Below, in pieces: positions 22,358 through 34,127 of a stretch of DNA of 64,000 nt. The stretch is taken from NCBI GenBank assembly GCA_002007465.1, contig LNAC01000003.1:13766321-13830320 (forward strand), in the 5' to 3' direction. Position 1 is the stretch's first letter; each line of letters begins with the position of its first letter. This DNA is from Ailurus styani. Its lineage: Eukaryota; Chordata; Mammalia; Carnivora; Ailuridae. The translations under genes were made by a program, and so were the position numbers. Below the pieces are notes generated by a model. The model ran no database searches and was not told where the DNA came from. It saw only the letters and a program-made list of their open reading frames with translations.

Positions 22358-22557
22358 CTATGCCAGGAAATAAACTGAAAATAGTAACTATAAACTGATC
22401 ATTGATCATCTCTTTTACTAAAATATCCAGTCCTTTCATGTTTTAAATACTCTTCAAATCATAAGCTTTTGTTATGCGGTGTACAAGTAGAAACTTGTTT
22501 CATAACGACTAACTGATAAAAAAATTGTATAGGATAAGGCAACTATTTCATGAATGA

Positions 22558-22745
22558 CTTTTTAAAAGTTTTTTTTACTTTGAAACAACTATAGACTCAC
22601 AGGAAATTGCAAAAATAGTACAGGGAGGTGCTGTATGCCAATCACCCATTTCCTCCCTAATAGTAACATCCTATATGACCATGGTACACTATCGAAACCA
22701 GAAAATTGATTAATGAACTATTACAGATATTACAACTACAAAATG
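22558..22745 (-). mobile_element. Old LINE-1 3' end fragment, antisense
   Basis: 'aactatagactcacaggaaattgcaaaaatagtacagggag', 'caatcacccatttcctccctaatagtaacatcctatatgaccatggtac' match an antisense L1M 3' terminus. Only about 190 bases remain. Confidence 0.68.
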
Positions 22746-23154
22746 ATGAAGAGATTAAAATTTTAGGCTTTATTTAATATTATAATGAAATCATCAGACA
22801 ATCCACCTGTTTTTGTTTTCATTTTTAAATATTCTTTTACCTATTTTGAAGTAAGGCATAATGCACTATTTCACTGAAGAGATTGTAAGCGTCTAGGATT
22901 ACAAAGTAAATCTGTCTTTGTTTAGTAACAAGAATTTGTTTTGCATTTGTTGAAGGTGGAGATAGTTTAAATTTCCATATGATAAATATGCATGAATAAA
23001 CTTGCTTTCTAGTAACATTCTTCATATTTATACGACTATTTTTTTTATAAAGCTTAGACTACTTACCAATGTTGCAAATATTACAATATATTTTTATGCT
23101 ATTTCTGATAAGCTCAAGAAAATATGGAGGATTTCCACTGGCCATTAGATTGAT
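22746..23154. other. No gene seen
   Basis: AT-rich unique DNA; nothing recognised. The 62-codon minus frame at 22837-23025 has no motif. Confidence 0.5.
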
Positions 23155-23610
23155 GGTTCTAATTCTATGGCAGCCTACCTCCACAAACCAAAATCTAAGC
23201 CTGCAAAGACCTCAAGGTTACAAAATCAAAATGCTAAGACAACCAATCACAAACAACCAACCAGGCTTTGAGCTCTAGCTAATCGAAAAATTTTCTTTCT
23301 GGCGCCTGGGTGGCTCAGTGGGTTAACCCTCTGCCTTCTGCTCCGGTCATGATCTCAGGGTCCTGGGATCAGCCCCACATCGGGCTCTCTGCTCAGCAGG
23401 GAGCCTGCTTCCCCCCTCTCTCTGCCTGCCTCTCTGCCTCCTTGTGATCTCTCGCTCTGTCAAATAAATAAATAAAATCTTTAAAAAAAATTTCCTTTCT
23501 TTGTTTGCACATCTTCTCTATATAAGTCTTTCCCCTGGCTCCTGCCCAGGAGCCAGCCTAACCTTTTAGGTTTGCCTTTGCCCAGTTCGAATAGATTTAA
23601 ATAAATAAAT
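23155..23610 (+). mobile_element. Probable LTR fragment split by a SINE
   Basis: The two sides of the SINE at 23301 join into an LTR-like unit: 'ctaagacaaccaatcacaaacaaccaaccaggctttgagctctagctaatc' upstream, then 'tctctatataagtctttcccctggctcctgcccaggagcc' with a TATA-like box (CTATATAAG) and 'gttcgaatagatttaaataaata' with an AATAAA-type signal. The family is uncertain. A (TAAA)n run follows to about 23645. Confidence 0.5.
23301..23485 (+). mobile_element. Can-SINE, young copy
   Basis: GGCGCCTGGGTGGCTCAG body and AAATAAATAAATAAAATCTT tail. Duplication aaaaattttctttct (23286-23300) against 23486-23500 with one mismatch. It sits inside the LTR fragment, so it is younger than that LTR. Confidence 0.95.
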
Positions 23611-23715
23611 AAACAAACAAACAAACAAATAAATAAATAAATAAAAAGTAAATCTTAAAAATTTTAATATGCCTCAGTTTATTCTTTTAATATTACTCAC
23701 AAAAATTGTATTTCC

Positions 23716-23915
23716 TTTTTTTAATAATTTTTTAAATTTATTTATTTGACAGAGAGAGAGATGACAAGTAGGTAGAGAGGCAGGCAGAGAGAGAGAAGGA
23801 AGCAGTCTCCCTGCTGAGCAGGGAGCCCAATGTGGGGCTTGATCCCAGGACCCTGAGATCATGACCTGAGCCGAAGGTAGAGGCTTTAACACACTGAGCC
23901 ACCCAGGCACCCCCC
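23716..23915 (-). mobile_element. Can-SINE
   Basis: Reverse SINE body ending in ACTGAGCCACCCAGGCACCCCCC. Duplication aaaattgtatttcc (23702-23715) against 23916-23929 with one mismatch. Two minus-strand frames here are SINE translations. Confidence 0.94.
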
Positions 23916-24130
23916 AAAATTATATTTCCAACATTTACCTGAAAAATCAATTTTTGTGAATTCATAACACGTTTTTATATTGGAAAAATTGTCAGAAATA
24001 AAGAATAGTTTCTCAGGTTTATCTGTCAAAACCTGTTCAGCAGATAATGACTCCAAAGTGACTCATATTTGCAACGAAACAGTGGGAAAATACTGTTGCA
24101 AAACAAATAGTTAAAAATAAAAAATACAAG

Positions 24131-24321
24131 AGGTGCCTGCGTGGTTTAGTAGGTTAAGCGTCTTTGTCTGCCTTTGGCTTAAGTCCAGGGTTCTTGGATC
24201 CAGCCCCAAATGAAGACCTCCTGCTCAACCAGGAGCCTGACTCCTCCCTCTCCTTGTGCCCCTCCCTCCCACTCATGCTCTTTCTCTCTTGCTCTCTCAA
24301 ATAAATAAAAACTTTAAAAAA
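24131..24321 (+). mobile_element. Old Can-SINE
   Basis: GAGGTGCCTGCGTGGTTTAGTAGG start, 'tccagggttcttggatcc', 'gcctgactcctccctctcc', and AAATAAATAAAAACTTT tail. Well diverged. A target-site duplication was not found in the A-rich flanks. Confidence 0.86.
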
Positions 24322-25195
24322 AGAAGGAAAACGGTAGTCAAGACACAAAAAATAAAATAGTAAATAGATGCTGATAACCTAAAAGTAGAGAGCATAAATA
24401 GGAAAAGTAACTTCTGTAGAATGTTTGAAGTTTCTTACATATTTTCAATTGATGTAAATATTGAGGGTCCTGGATTTCTATGATGTCTCATTTCCCTTTT
24501 CTTTTTTTTTAAATATTTGATACAATACACTGTATTATTTCTATAATATATAAATAATAATTAAAGACAAATTGGCTTAATTTTCATTGTGAAGGAAAAG
24601 TTTGAGCAATAATGATTTGGTTGAGATTGTAAAGGAGGTATAAATGACAGGTGTTAAGATGATATATTTTCTTCTCAAGAGGGTAAAAGATGGCATTGAG
24701 GTTAAATTAATCAGAGTACACGTAGCCGAGAATTCTGATTCAAGCAAGCATTTACTATAAACGATATAAATTTTTTCTTTCTGAAATTATTTATTTCATC
24801 AGCAGAGTGATTATTACATTCATTCATTCATTCAACACATGTAAATTAATACACTATTTTTTTTAGCGACTGCTTAGTCTTTAAGGCACCAATCAATTAA
24901 GTTCTTTTAGCACAAAATAAAAAGAAAATTAAGTATGTATACAAATACTCCAAAACATGAACTTACACAGATATTTTTGGGAAAGCAAAAATAAATGAAT
25001 GTATTTTAAAGAAGCAAGGCATGAAATTGGGCTAGAATTGAACTAAGGAATTCACCTTGTAACAGGTAATACATAATTCAGATTTACAGTAAGATGCCAA
25101 TGAACAGAGGCATATACCAATTTATAGGGAATCAGAATAGAAGAAAATAGAAAAGACAGGTGACAATATTATTGTGAGTGATCCTTAATTACAAA
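24322..25195. other. No gene seen
   Basis: AT-rich unique DNA with short A/T runs. Nothing recognised. Confidence 0.55.
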
Positions 25196-25760
25196 CTAAT
25201 TATTATGGGCATTTTTAGGTAAGCACTGGATAGGAAGTTCTACATTTTCACTTGTGGGTGACATTGCTAGAGTCAGATCAACAGTGTTTGTAAATTGGAT
25301 TTGTAAGAGGTTGAGATGGGTGATGATTTCCACAGAGATAAGCACCTTAAGTAGAGGTGTGGTGTAAGTAGAGGTGTGGTTTAGCAAATGGAAGCTAAAG
25401 ATTGGCTGAGAAACAAACAAGATACAGATCTTCTTCCAAAGAAGAAGGTAAGTCAAATTTGGCTTTAATCTCTGGTCCAAGGAGTTTAGAAGATTTTGTA
25501 ACTGAAAAATAGTAACAGCTACAAAAGGAGTTAGTTTAGGTAAGACAAAGAAATGAATTGAGTTTAAATGTGTTGAGTTTAAAGGGGTCACGATAATTAC
25601 AGTTGAAGTGTCCAGAGGGAGAGATGAGGACTGATGCAGAATTGTAATTAGATATTTTAACAAGGAATGGAGATTCAAATTGTGTGTCTTCATTATAAGG
25701 ATACACATTCTAATTGTATCTGAGAAAGTTCCAACAAACAGGACTCTACAGAACAATTAC
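25196..25760 (-). other. 186-codon open frame, doubtful; possibly antisense of an old repeat
   Basis: A frame starting with ATG at 25756 stays open for 186 codons. Its translation is rich in L, T, S, N and H with no recognisable domain, and lacks the charged-residue pattern of most proteins. The plus strand reads like decayed antisense L2 ('gttgagtttaaaggggtcacg', 'gttgaagtgtccagagggagag'), and a 17-base imperfect tandem repeat lies at 25352-25384. I judge it a chance frame on a repeat rather than a gene. Confidence 0.35.
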
Positions 25761-25989
25761 CAGAAGGCCATTGTAGACTCAAGGCAGCTCTAGAGACTTC
25801 AACAAAAGGAACCTATGTGCATCTTTTCCAATCAGTTATGGTTAGGAGGAAGAGGGTGCTAAAGTTTTCTGAACATGTATGCCTAGGATTTTCACTGTGA
25901 GGGATTCTCCGGGTAGGATAGTAGACCACAGAATGGGCTGCATGAGTCATTAGGTTGTGGTAGAAGGGATTCCAAGTGGTTACCAAATC

Positions 25990-26340
25990 TATTTCATTTT
26001 CATCCTGGGTACATAGCTCAGCTATATTGTCCTGCCTTCTCTGCAGTTAAGTAGGCCCTATGATTAAATTCAGAGCAAAGAAATTTGCATTGTAAAGATG
26101 TTTGCCACTTTCAGTCCTTATGCCTTAAACCTCTTCTATGGTTTTTCTAATTTACCCATCTATTAGCAGGATGATGCCAGGGCAATCTTAAAATCACACA
26201 TTGAAGATGGCATGAAGGGAACCAGGATCTGTGAATCATCAACTGAGCCCAATGAATGAAAAATAAACTTTTACTATATAAAGTCACTGAAATTTAAGGA
26301 CTTGCTATATCAGGTAACATTAATTATCCCGACATATTTA
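25990..26340 (+). mobile_element. Old LTR-like repeat fragment, family uncertain
   Basis: 'tgccagggcaatcttaaaatc', 'gaacccaatgaatgaaaaataaacttttactatataaagtcactgaaattt' and 'tatcaggtaacattaattatcccgac' resemble the 3' end of an old mammalian LTR in which AATAAA is followed by AAGCCACTGAGATTT. The rest is too decayed to name. Confidence 0.4.
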
Positions 26341-26405
26341 TGCAAAGGCATATATGGTGTATGTTTTATTTCCAAACTTAAGTTATAAAAGGGAACAACT
26401 TTTTA

Positions 26406-26615
26406 TTTTTTTTATTTTTTTATTTTTTATTTTTATTTTTTTTAAAGATTTTATTTATTTACTTGACAGAGAGAGAGATCACAAGTAGGCAGAGAGATAA
26501 GGAAGCAAGCTCCCTGCTGAGCAGAGAGCCAGATGTGGGCCTCGATCCCAGGACCCTGAGATCATGACCTGAGCCTAAGGCAGAGGCTTTAACCCACTGA
26601 GCCACCCAGGCGCCC
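26406..26615 (-). mobile_element. Can-SINE with long T-rich tail
   Basis: T-rich tail side (26406-26446), then a reverse SINE body with a short internal deletion near 'gcagagagataaggaagc'. Perfect duplication gggaacaacttttta at 26391-26405 and 26616-26630. Confidence 0.95.
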
Positions 26616-26630
26616 GGGAACAACTTTTTA

Positions 26631-27335
26631 GGAAAAAAAAACTACCTACCAAGAAGAGGACAATTTGTTTTGGTTAAACTAGTGAGAATTTTTTTGTTTC
26701 TAAATATAAGTATAAAACTGATGCTTTAAACTCTATATAAATAAAATTTGAATGTACATGAACTTAATACACCTGTAGGGTATTTGCCGCTGATTTGGGA
26801 TGACTTTCTCTGGAACCAATCCCATCTGATGCTTTTAATCATATTGAGAAAGAAATGGCAGATAGCTAAAATTTAGAATTCTTACAGAGGTATTTTCTAG
26901 TTCCCATATCATGCTTGATTCTTACTAGCTGTTCATGCAGACCTCTATCTGAACCTGGAAACTAATTACTTCTCCTGGCCTGGGATCTGATTCATTCCCG
27001 TAATTCAAAAAGCAGTGTTTCCCTTATCTATAGTTGCCTTGTACATTGTATCCTACCTGTCTGCTAAGGCTGAATAGAGTTTTCCTTTTTCTTTTTTTTT
27101 TTCCTTACTAGGTCAAATGACAGAGATGGTGAAGAAAGCCCCCAAAGCTTAATTCTATTAGGCCTTGGAAAAGATACGTCAAAAAGATCTCTTGAGGACC
27201 TCTGATCTCAGTTTAAGGAATCTTGTTTTAATAGGACAAGGATCCTAAACAATACAAAACAAACAAAGAAAAATTCAAGGAGACTCTCTGTTCTGATATT
27301 ACATCTGATAAGCTTTCCATTTTTTCCCTTATGAG
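26631..27335. other. No gene seen
   Basis: Unique DNA, slightly less AT-rich; nothing recognised. Confidence 0.55.
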
Positions 27336-27339
27336 ATTT

Positions 27340-27500
27340 TGCTTAGATTTTAACTATTTTATTATGACACAATTTATCTTCCATAAGATTCTCCCTCCTT
27401 AAGTGTACAATTCAATGATTTTTAGTAAATGTAGTGAGTTGTCAACCACCGCCATCATCCAGCTTCAGAAATTTCATCAACTCAACAAGATCTCTAAGGT
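27340..27500 (-). mobile_element. Old LINE-1 3' end fragment, antisense
   Basis: 'cttaagtgtacaattcaatgatttttagtaaatgtagtgagttgtcaaccaccgccatcatcc' is the antisense L1M 3' end seen in many mammalian genomes. The 65-codon plus-strand frame at 27403-27600 overlaps it and is not a gene. Confidence 0.72.
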
Positions 27501-29718
27501 CCACTCAGCAGATATGATTTTGATTAAAAGTATTCTTGTCCTGACCACAATTTTGATTCTGACTACTCAGGAAAAAACCCATATCATTAATTCACCTTAA
27601 AGTTTTGAAAAATTTGTATGTTAAATTTCACTGTAAATATTTTTTTTTACTGTAACATAGATGTATGTTTCACTTCTGAGCTATTTCTTTCTTTCCTTGG
27701 ATCATGTAAATGGTTAAGAGATATCTTCATTTAGTTTCTCCCAAAGCAGAGCCTGATTCAAGAATGTGGGCACAGATCTGTTCTTTGGATAATGATCAAC
27801 CAAAGAAGGAGATGAGATTGAAAATGCGGGAAAGCTAGCAAACAGTGTGTAGTTGAGCTAGTCACCTCTGTGGCCACTGGGGTTTGCTACCATTGGGGGC
27901 CCTCTGAGAAACCTGTACAATGTGCCTTGGGATTATTCCTGTGAAGGATAGGAAATGGGTGTATTTAGCCACTGAGGACTCTTCCATCTTTGATTGAGGG
28001 TTTTCCCCAGGGTGGGAATTCATTTACATATCAAGGCTGTCCTTTGCCTGGTTTAAGTCATCCTGTCATTGCTTCAGAGAAAAGCCCTTACACAGGAAAA
28101 TAAAAGATTTAAAAGCTATTTGAGGTGAAATGTGTGCAGTTGCACAGGAATTGTCAACCAAATTGAAGCATTGTCATATACAAGCTTCAAGGAGTCATCC
28201 CAACATCCCTATTGTATTTTTCCTCCATCTTGGTTCCACATCCTAAAGATCCATTCCCAGTGATATTTTCCCAATTCCTGCTGGTACATATTCTGAAATT
28301 AATTTAGTGAATAAAATATTTCCTTTAGTATCAAGACCATAATTCCCTGCTTGGGCTATGCTGAGCCTTGACCAAAGTTATTTTTAGACATCATAAGGGC
28401 AAGTATGGGTGAATCTGAGAAGACAATTCATCTTGCAAGGCATCTAACTCAGTTGAAGTCTCAGTACTGACTCTGTGAAAACAAATCTTATAATATTGAG
28501 AAGAGTGAAGGAGCTGCCCTTACCAGGCTGGAGGACTCAGGGTATTTCACCCACATGCTGCCATCTCAGCTCCTAACACTTCACTTCTTTCTTGTCTGGT
28601 TTTCAGTGGTGTAGTCCTTGTCATATTAGCAGAGTTAACCAGTCTCAGGATCCCACAGACGGTCTGATTTCTAGGGCCACTGTCAACAGAAATTGTCTTT
28701 ATGTAGATTCCCCTAAAACAAGTCCTGAGACAAGGACTTGTTATGTACAGGTGGTTGCTTGGGGAAAGGATTCCAAGAAGCAGGAGTGAGAAATGGGGAA
28801 GAATGAGAGAAGGTAAAATGAAAAACCAATAAAGCTGCATTATTGATTTGGTTATAAGTCTTGGCATCTGGTGCTCAATCCTCCTAGAAATACTCTGAAG
28901 AACCTAGTAGAATGCACCTCAAAATTTCCATGCGAAAGAGAAGAGACTAGCATTTATACTTTGGCTCCTAATCCTCATTTGTTGATTATTATCTCTGGGA
29001 AGTTTGGGAATTCAGTTATCATAGACTCTCTTTTAGGTTGTGCAAACACAAGGTTTTAAAGAAAGCCTAAGTCAGAATAGCAGAGAAAAAGGATAGAGGA
29101 GGGGTGAGAGGTAAGGAATGAGAACTTGGAAGGGAAGTTGGCAGAATGCACATGTGTTTTTGAAAACAGATGAATGGGGGATAAGGGAATGTGGTATGGG
29201 TACAGTTTCTAAAATATGGGTTTGGGAAAGGGTGACGCTGGATAGATCTTATATAAAAGTTTCCCCAAATGAAGGCTTATGTTTGGAAAGAGGTAGATAC
29301 AGTAATGATCTAGTTAGAACTGGACACTGGGACTCACTGAAAATCAGGGATTCTCATTGATGGATACTGTAGATAGAACTTAACTTAAAGCTGTATTCCT
29401 GCTTCCCTCCATCTGGGAAAGTTATTAGAGGTAAGAGAGTTGTTTCAGAAGAGTTCTCTGAGAACTGACTAAAATTAATTTTTGGCCACCCAGGGGACGT
29501 GGAGCTGCCAATAGAAACAAAGTTTCATCTTTGAAAGATAAAGAGAATTACATTCCTTTCACTCTGATGGATTGATAGTTATAGCCAATTCATATTTTGG
29601 ATGGGACCTTCTGAACTTTCAAAGAATCCCCTTATAGTACATAACTGCAACAGTGGCCATTTGAAAGCCCAGTACTTGAATTAAAGGCAATTCACCTTGA
29701 AACAAGGGCTATTTCCTT

Positions 29719-29722
<4 letters not shown>
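27501..29722. other. No gene seen; unique DNA
   Basis: About 2.2 kb of mostly unique DNA of more balanced composition. Overlapping short frames on both strands at 28547-28867 have no motif. A small hairpin (acaagtcct ... aggacttgt, 28717-28741) is not distinctive. Confidence 0.5.

Positions 29723-29763
<41 letters not shown>
29723..29763. repeat. (TA)n microsatellite
   Basis: About 20 uninterrupted TA units; a minus-strand frame reads repeated IY through it. Confidence 0.97.
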
Positions 29764-29765
<2 letters not shown>

Positions 29766-30022
29766 GTGTGCAGAGATGAGGTGCACTCTCAGAAGTCATT
29801 TGTGATTTTAAGAATAACAGTAGACTGTGATGAGGCTCAGTATGATGGAATACTATAGAGAGCTTTAAACTATTTATAGATTCATGTAGTATATAAAGGG
29901 AAGAAAAAGTCAAATGCAACTTGGTTAATGTATTGAAAAGTTTAAATTTTCTGATTTCTAGAGTCATATAATAGGAAATAACAGGGCGGGATGAAGGCTG
30001 TGATTTTTAAAATCATTATGCT

Positions 30023-30380
30023 ATAGACTTAATTTTTGTGTCTCCCCAAAATTCATATGTTGAAACCTAGTCTCCGGTGTGATGGTATTAAGATGTGGGG
30101 CCTTTGGGAGTTAATCAGGTTATGAAAATAAAGCGCTCATGAATGGGGTTAGTGCTCTTGTTAAAGAGACTCTCTTTCCCATTCCACCATGTGAGGTTGC
30201 ATCAAGAAGACAGCCTACTATGAACAAGAAAGCTGGTTCTCACCAGACACTGAATCAGCTGGCACATTGATCTTGCACTTCCTAGACTCTAGAACTGTGA
30301 GAAATAAAGTTCTGTTGTCTATAAGCTGCCCATTATGTGCTATTATTATTATTATAGAAGCCTGACTGAACTAAGACACA
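30023..30380 (+). mobile_element. MLT1-type LTR (ERVL-MaLR), sense
   Basis: 'gtgtctccccaaaattcatatgttgaaacctag', 'gtgatggtattaagatgtggggcctttgggag', 'ccattccaccatgtgagg', 'ttctcaccagacactgaatc', 'agaactgtgagaaataaa', 'tataagctgccc' and final 'ctgaactaagaca' are colinear with MLT1 LTRs. An (ATT)n run (30338-30354) has grown near the end. A solo LTR. Confidence 0.88.
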
Positions 30381-30492
30381 TTATATAAAAAAGTTGAATT
30401 TTATTGAGAACTGATACTCTTCCTATAGCGTAATGTTCTCAGAATCGGCTCAAATCACCAAGGCAGAGCCATCCATATATTGCCAAACTGTG

Positions 30493-30518
30493 TCAGATCT
30501 TAAAGATTCTATTTATTT

Positions 30519-30553
<35 letters not shown>

Positions 30554-30690
30554 CTTGAGGAGGGGGGAGGCAAACAGACACCATGCTGAGCTTAGAATTT
30601 GACGTGGGTCTTGATTTCAAGACCCTGAGACCATGATCTGAGCCAAAACCAAGAATCAGACGCCTAACTGACTGACCAACACAGGCATCC
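30493..30690 (-). mobile_element. Old Can-SINE with expanded (GA)n
   Basis: AAGATTCTATTTATTTATTTG, a 28-base GA run, then 'gacgtgggtcttgatttcaagaccctgagaccatgatctgagcc' and 'cagacgcctaactgactgacc'. Duplication ccaaactgtg at 30483-30492 and 30691-30700 is perfect. Confidence 0.9.
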
Positions 30691-30700
30691 CCAAACTGTG

Positions 30701-32690
30701 GCATTTCTTGATGTGCTACACATCACTGTTGCATAGATTGAGTAACCAAAAAGCCTTGTAGAGTACCATAAAGTTGGAGGGAGAAACTGACATGGAAGAT
30801 GCTGTTGCCCCAACTAGATCCCATTTACCAGCATTTGTAGTCTATCCCTAGCTGCTGGGAATTGTTACTCTTTCTCGGAAGAATTACTCACGATCAGATA
30901 CATGAGGCTGGAAAAGTCCTGCCCTCTTTCACCAAGGTTTGACCGTCTGAAGAAATTTGTGCTCCAGAGTTTTCCCTGTGAGATTGAACATAGTATTCAG
31001 TTGAGACCGCTGTCTTGCTTAGCTTTCCCCCATCTCATATTATTTCCTTTACTCTTTCTAGAGGACACTCACAATTAAATCACTTGAATATAATTCCAAG
31101 TCTTAGGCTTTTCTTTAAGAAAACAACCTAAGAGACACCTCCAGGGCTGGCTGCATATGCATGTAACTTATGCACTCTCATAGGTCCTTAACGTTCTGCT
31201 GTTGTCTTGAAATTCTAAATTTCTGAACAAGGAGTCTATAATTTTTTTTTTTTTCACTCAGCTCTGCTGACACCAAACTTCAAGGTTTGGAACATCCCAT
31301 ATAGCTCTACACATGGAACAAATTAAGATACTATCTAAGAGTTAGAAGCATTTCAAGTTTTTTTCACTTGATATTAAAAGAAAACAAACAGCTTGAAATA
31401 AACAGTATCCACAAAAACCCCACAAACTGTAACACAGAGGTACAAAGTAAGAATTAGGACACTTTACCCTATGAGGCGACACTATGGGACTACACAAGGT
31501 TGACATTTTACCTGGTATCATTTTCCTAGTCTTAGAAACATCTAAATTCCGGAAACTCTCTGGAGGAAGAATCCATGTTTGAACAGTTTGGTTGGGGTCC
31601 TATTCTTGATTGCTTCCCACCATGATGGCAAAGAAAGTGTGTATTCCTTATTTAATGGAGCTGTATACTCCTTATTCCAGCACAAGGTAGGCTCTACATT
31701 GAAACGGTCAAACTCCCTCAAGAGAAGTAACCAGAGTTGAGTTAACATAGCTCTCCTTAGAAGAAAATGTATCAGCGTTAGGTAGGAAAATAAGAACTTT
31801 AACCAATAAAGAGAATTAATAAACATAATTCAGAGAACATTAGATAACTTGGAGTGAATGCATGGTATTACATGGGGAATTTGCATCTCAGAGTCCCCCA
31901 ATATAGCTCCCCCTTTTGTTCTTGGAGATGGGTACATGGGGAAAAGAAATACAGTCACCCAATGGTGAAACAGAGGTTCACAAATTTATCAGAAAGGCAG
32001 AGTGAAGAAGTACAGGACGATCTATGGGGGTGGTCTATGAACTCTTCACCTCACTACCATTCTTTGTCTCTCTGAGTCTCTGAGTTTTCTTATAGTCCAG
32101 GGGGCTAAAGAATATTCTACCTTCATCATTCTGGGGAAGGGATAAAGACATTTAAAGATTGCAGAGATTTAAATACTCACTTAAAAATGTGAATGCTTTT
32201 ATTAAATACAATTTAATGTTCTTTCTGTAACAGAATGTATGGTCCTTATCATCAGATACTGCAGAAAATGTAAGATAAGAGCTAAAAAGGAGCTGTAAAA
32301 GCATCATTCAATCAGGGGAGAATATCTAAGCCCTGCACATGCAGTGGTAAGCTGAGCCTTGAACTGCTTGTTGTCCAGTTTCTCACCAAAGCTTCACTGA
32401 GATCATTTATCATGAATACGACAGGCTAAAGTATGTGCTGGTCATTCAAACTAATCCATACATCAAGTTTAAGATTGCCTCTTTTGATGGAAAAAATGGG
32501 GTGGTTCTGTCATCTTCTAACTGTAGTAAAAGGTGATAATAACACTTTATAGGGTGTAATGAAAATTAGACATAATGCATGCAATATGCTAGCCCCATTT
32601 TTGGTATACACAGGAGCTCAAAAAAAAAAAAAGATAGTGTGACTTTCATCTCTAGAAAATTATATCCTAGTCCTCAGTAGGTTAGACCCC
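30701..32690. other. No gene seen; some very old repeat-like stretches
   Basis: 30780-31130 has LTR-like words but is too decayed to classify. Frames at 31542-31826 and 31854-32075 have no motif. A 12-base A run lies near 32620. Confidence 0.45.
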
Positions 32691-32703
32691 AGCAAATGCT
32701 TTC

Positions 32704-32909
32704 TTTTTCTTTTTTTTTTTTTTAAGATTTTATTTATTTATTTGACAGAGAAATAGAGAGCACAAGGAGGCAGAGTGGCAGGCAGAGGGAGAGGGAGAAG
32801 CAGGCACCCTGCTGAGCAGGGAGCCTGATGTGGAACTCAATCCCAGGACCCTGGGATCATGACCTGAGCCGAAGGCAGTGGCTTAACCAACTGAGCCACC
32901 CAGGCGCCC
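32704..32909 (-). mobile_element. Can-SINE
   Basis: Reverse body with 'gagagggagaagcaggcaccctgctgagc' and final GCCACCCAGGCGCCC. Perfect duplication agcaaatgctttc at 32691-32703 and 32910-32922. Confidence 0.95.
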
Positions 32910-32922
32910 AGCAAATGCTTTC

Positions 32923-34127
32923 ATTAAGCAACATTTGAATGTTCTGATATAAATTTTTATCAAGGATTTTCATAAAAAGTTTTTTATAAGAATTCTGTAT
33001 CTTCTGAAAACCGTAGTGAAAGACATTGTCCAATATGTTGTGCATTCAGTAACTCCAGGTTAACGATCCATGATAAACTGTTTTGAATTTAGCATCAGAA
33101 AATGGTTTCCTATTTTTATTTTAATGTTATCGATGAGGATCACTTATTCTTCCTTCCTCCCTCTTTCCCTCCCTCCCTTCTTTTCTTCCTTTTCGGTTGC
33201 CAGGGATCTAAGGACTAAACTGAGTATAGTATTAGCTTTTGTGTCCCTCTGTTTTATCATCCCTGTATAATACAGCCAATGCTCTTATTATGAGCCTCAA
33301 CTTAGCAGTGAGGAAATTGAGCCTCAAGAGATAACTCGACCAATAGGTGAAGTAAGAATATAAAATCATATATTTTGTCTTTAAATCTGGATTATTTTTA
33401 TGTAATCACAAATATTTCCTAGAAGTAGACTGCATATAATCTATTAAAGCTTTGCACAGTATAAAAGGCCATATTCTCCTCTATTTTTTTCTCTGTTCGT
33501 TTGTCTATTTTTCAAATTCAGTCCAGATTTGATTACTCACATGACTTGTAAAAGCCGTTTTTTGTTTGTTAGTTATGTTTTTGGTTTGATCCCCAGCAGG
33601 ATGAAGCCGCTGTAGTGACTGATGGTATTCTGCTGTAAAGACAGCTGATAATCCTATGTTAAGTGTTCAGCACAGACATCGGCATTTGATAAAACTGCAA
33701 TAAGTATATCATCGCTGGACACTACGTTGGGTGTGTTCCTAAGCTTGTAATATGCCTGGTTTGAAATGAATTTGAGGTTGAACTTGGCTACCTCATTAAT
33801 CTCACAACAGCTCAGTTAGGCAGGTGATTATCCCCATTGTCCATATTAGATTAGACTTGAGTCAATCCTTTGATAAGTTAGTCCAATAAAAGTCACCAGT
33901 TACAATAAATCAAAGACAGAATAAAGTGCTTTGTAAACATCACCTCTTCCAATCCTTGAAAAGGAACACTGTGAGATGTCATATATTGTCTCAATTTTCA
34001 GAGGAGATAATGAAGGGAAATGATTTATTCAATATACATTAGAGCCCAGGCTCCTGAACTCTCCTAACCTCCACCTCATCTTCTTTTACTCTCCTTCTTT
34101 CCCCTATGCCTTTCCTTCTCTTATTGT
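32923..34127. other. No gene seen; CT-rich tract inside
   Basis: Pyrimidine-rich run at 33153-33195 (tccttcctccctctttccc). The rest is unique. 33555-33740 has a few more CpGs than its surroundings, without a supportable frame. Confidence 0.5.

Noticed and set aside
25196..25756. 186-codon minus-strand open frame as a host gene
   Set aside because: No domain, poor composition for a protein, and the other strand resembles an old repeat. It is likely a chance frame.
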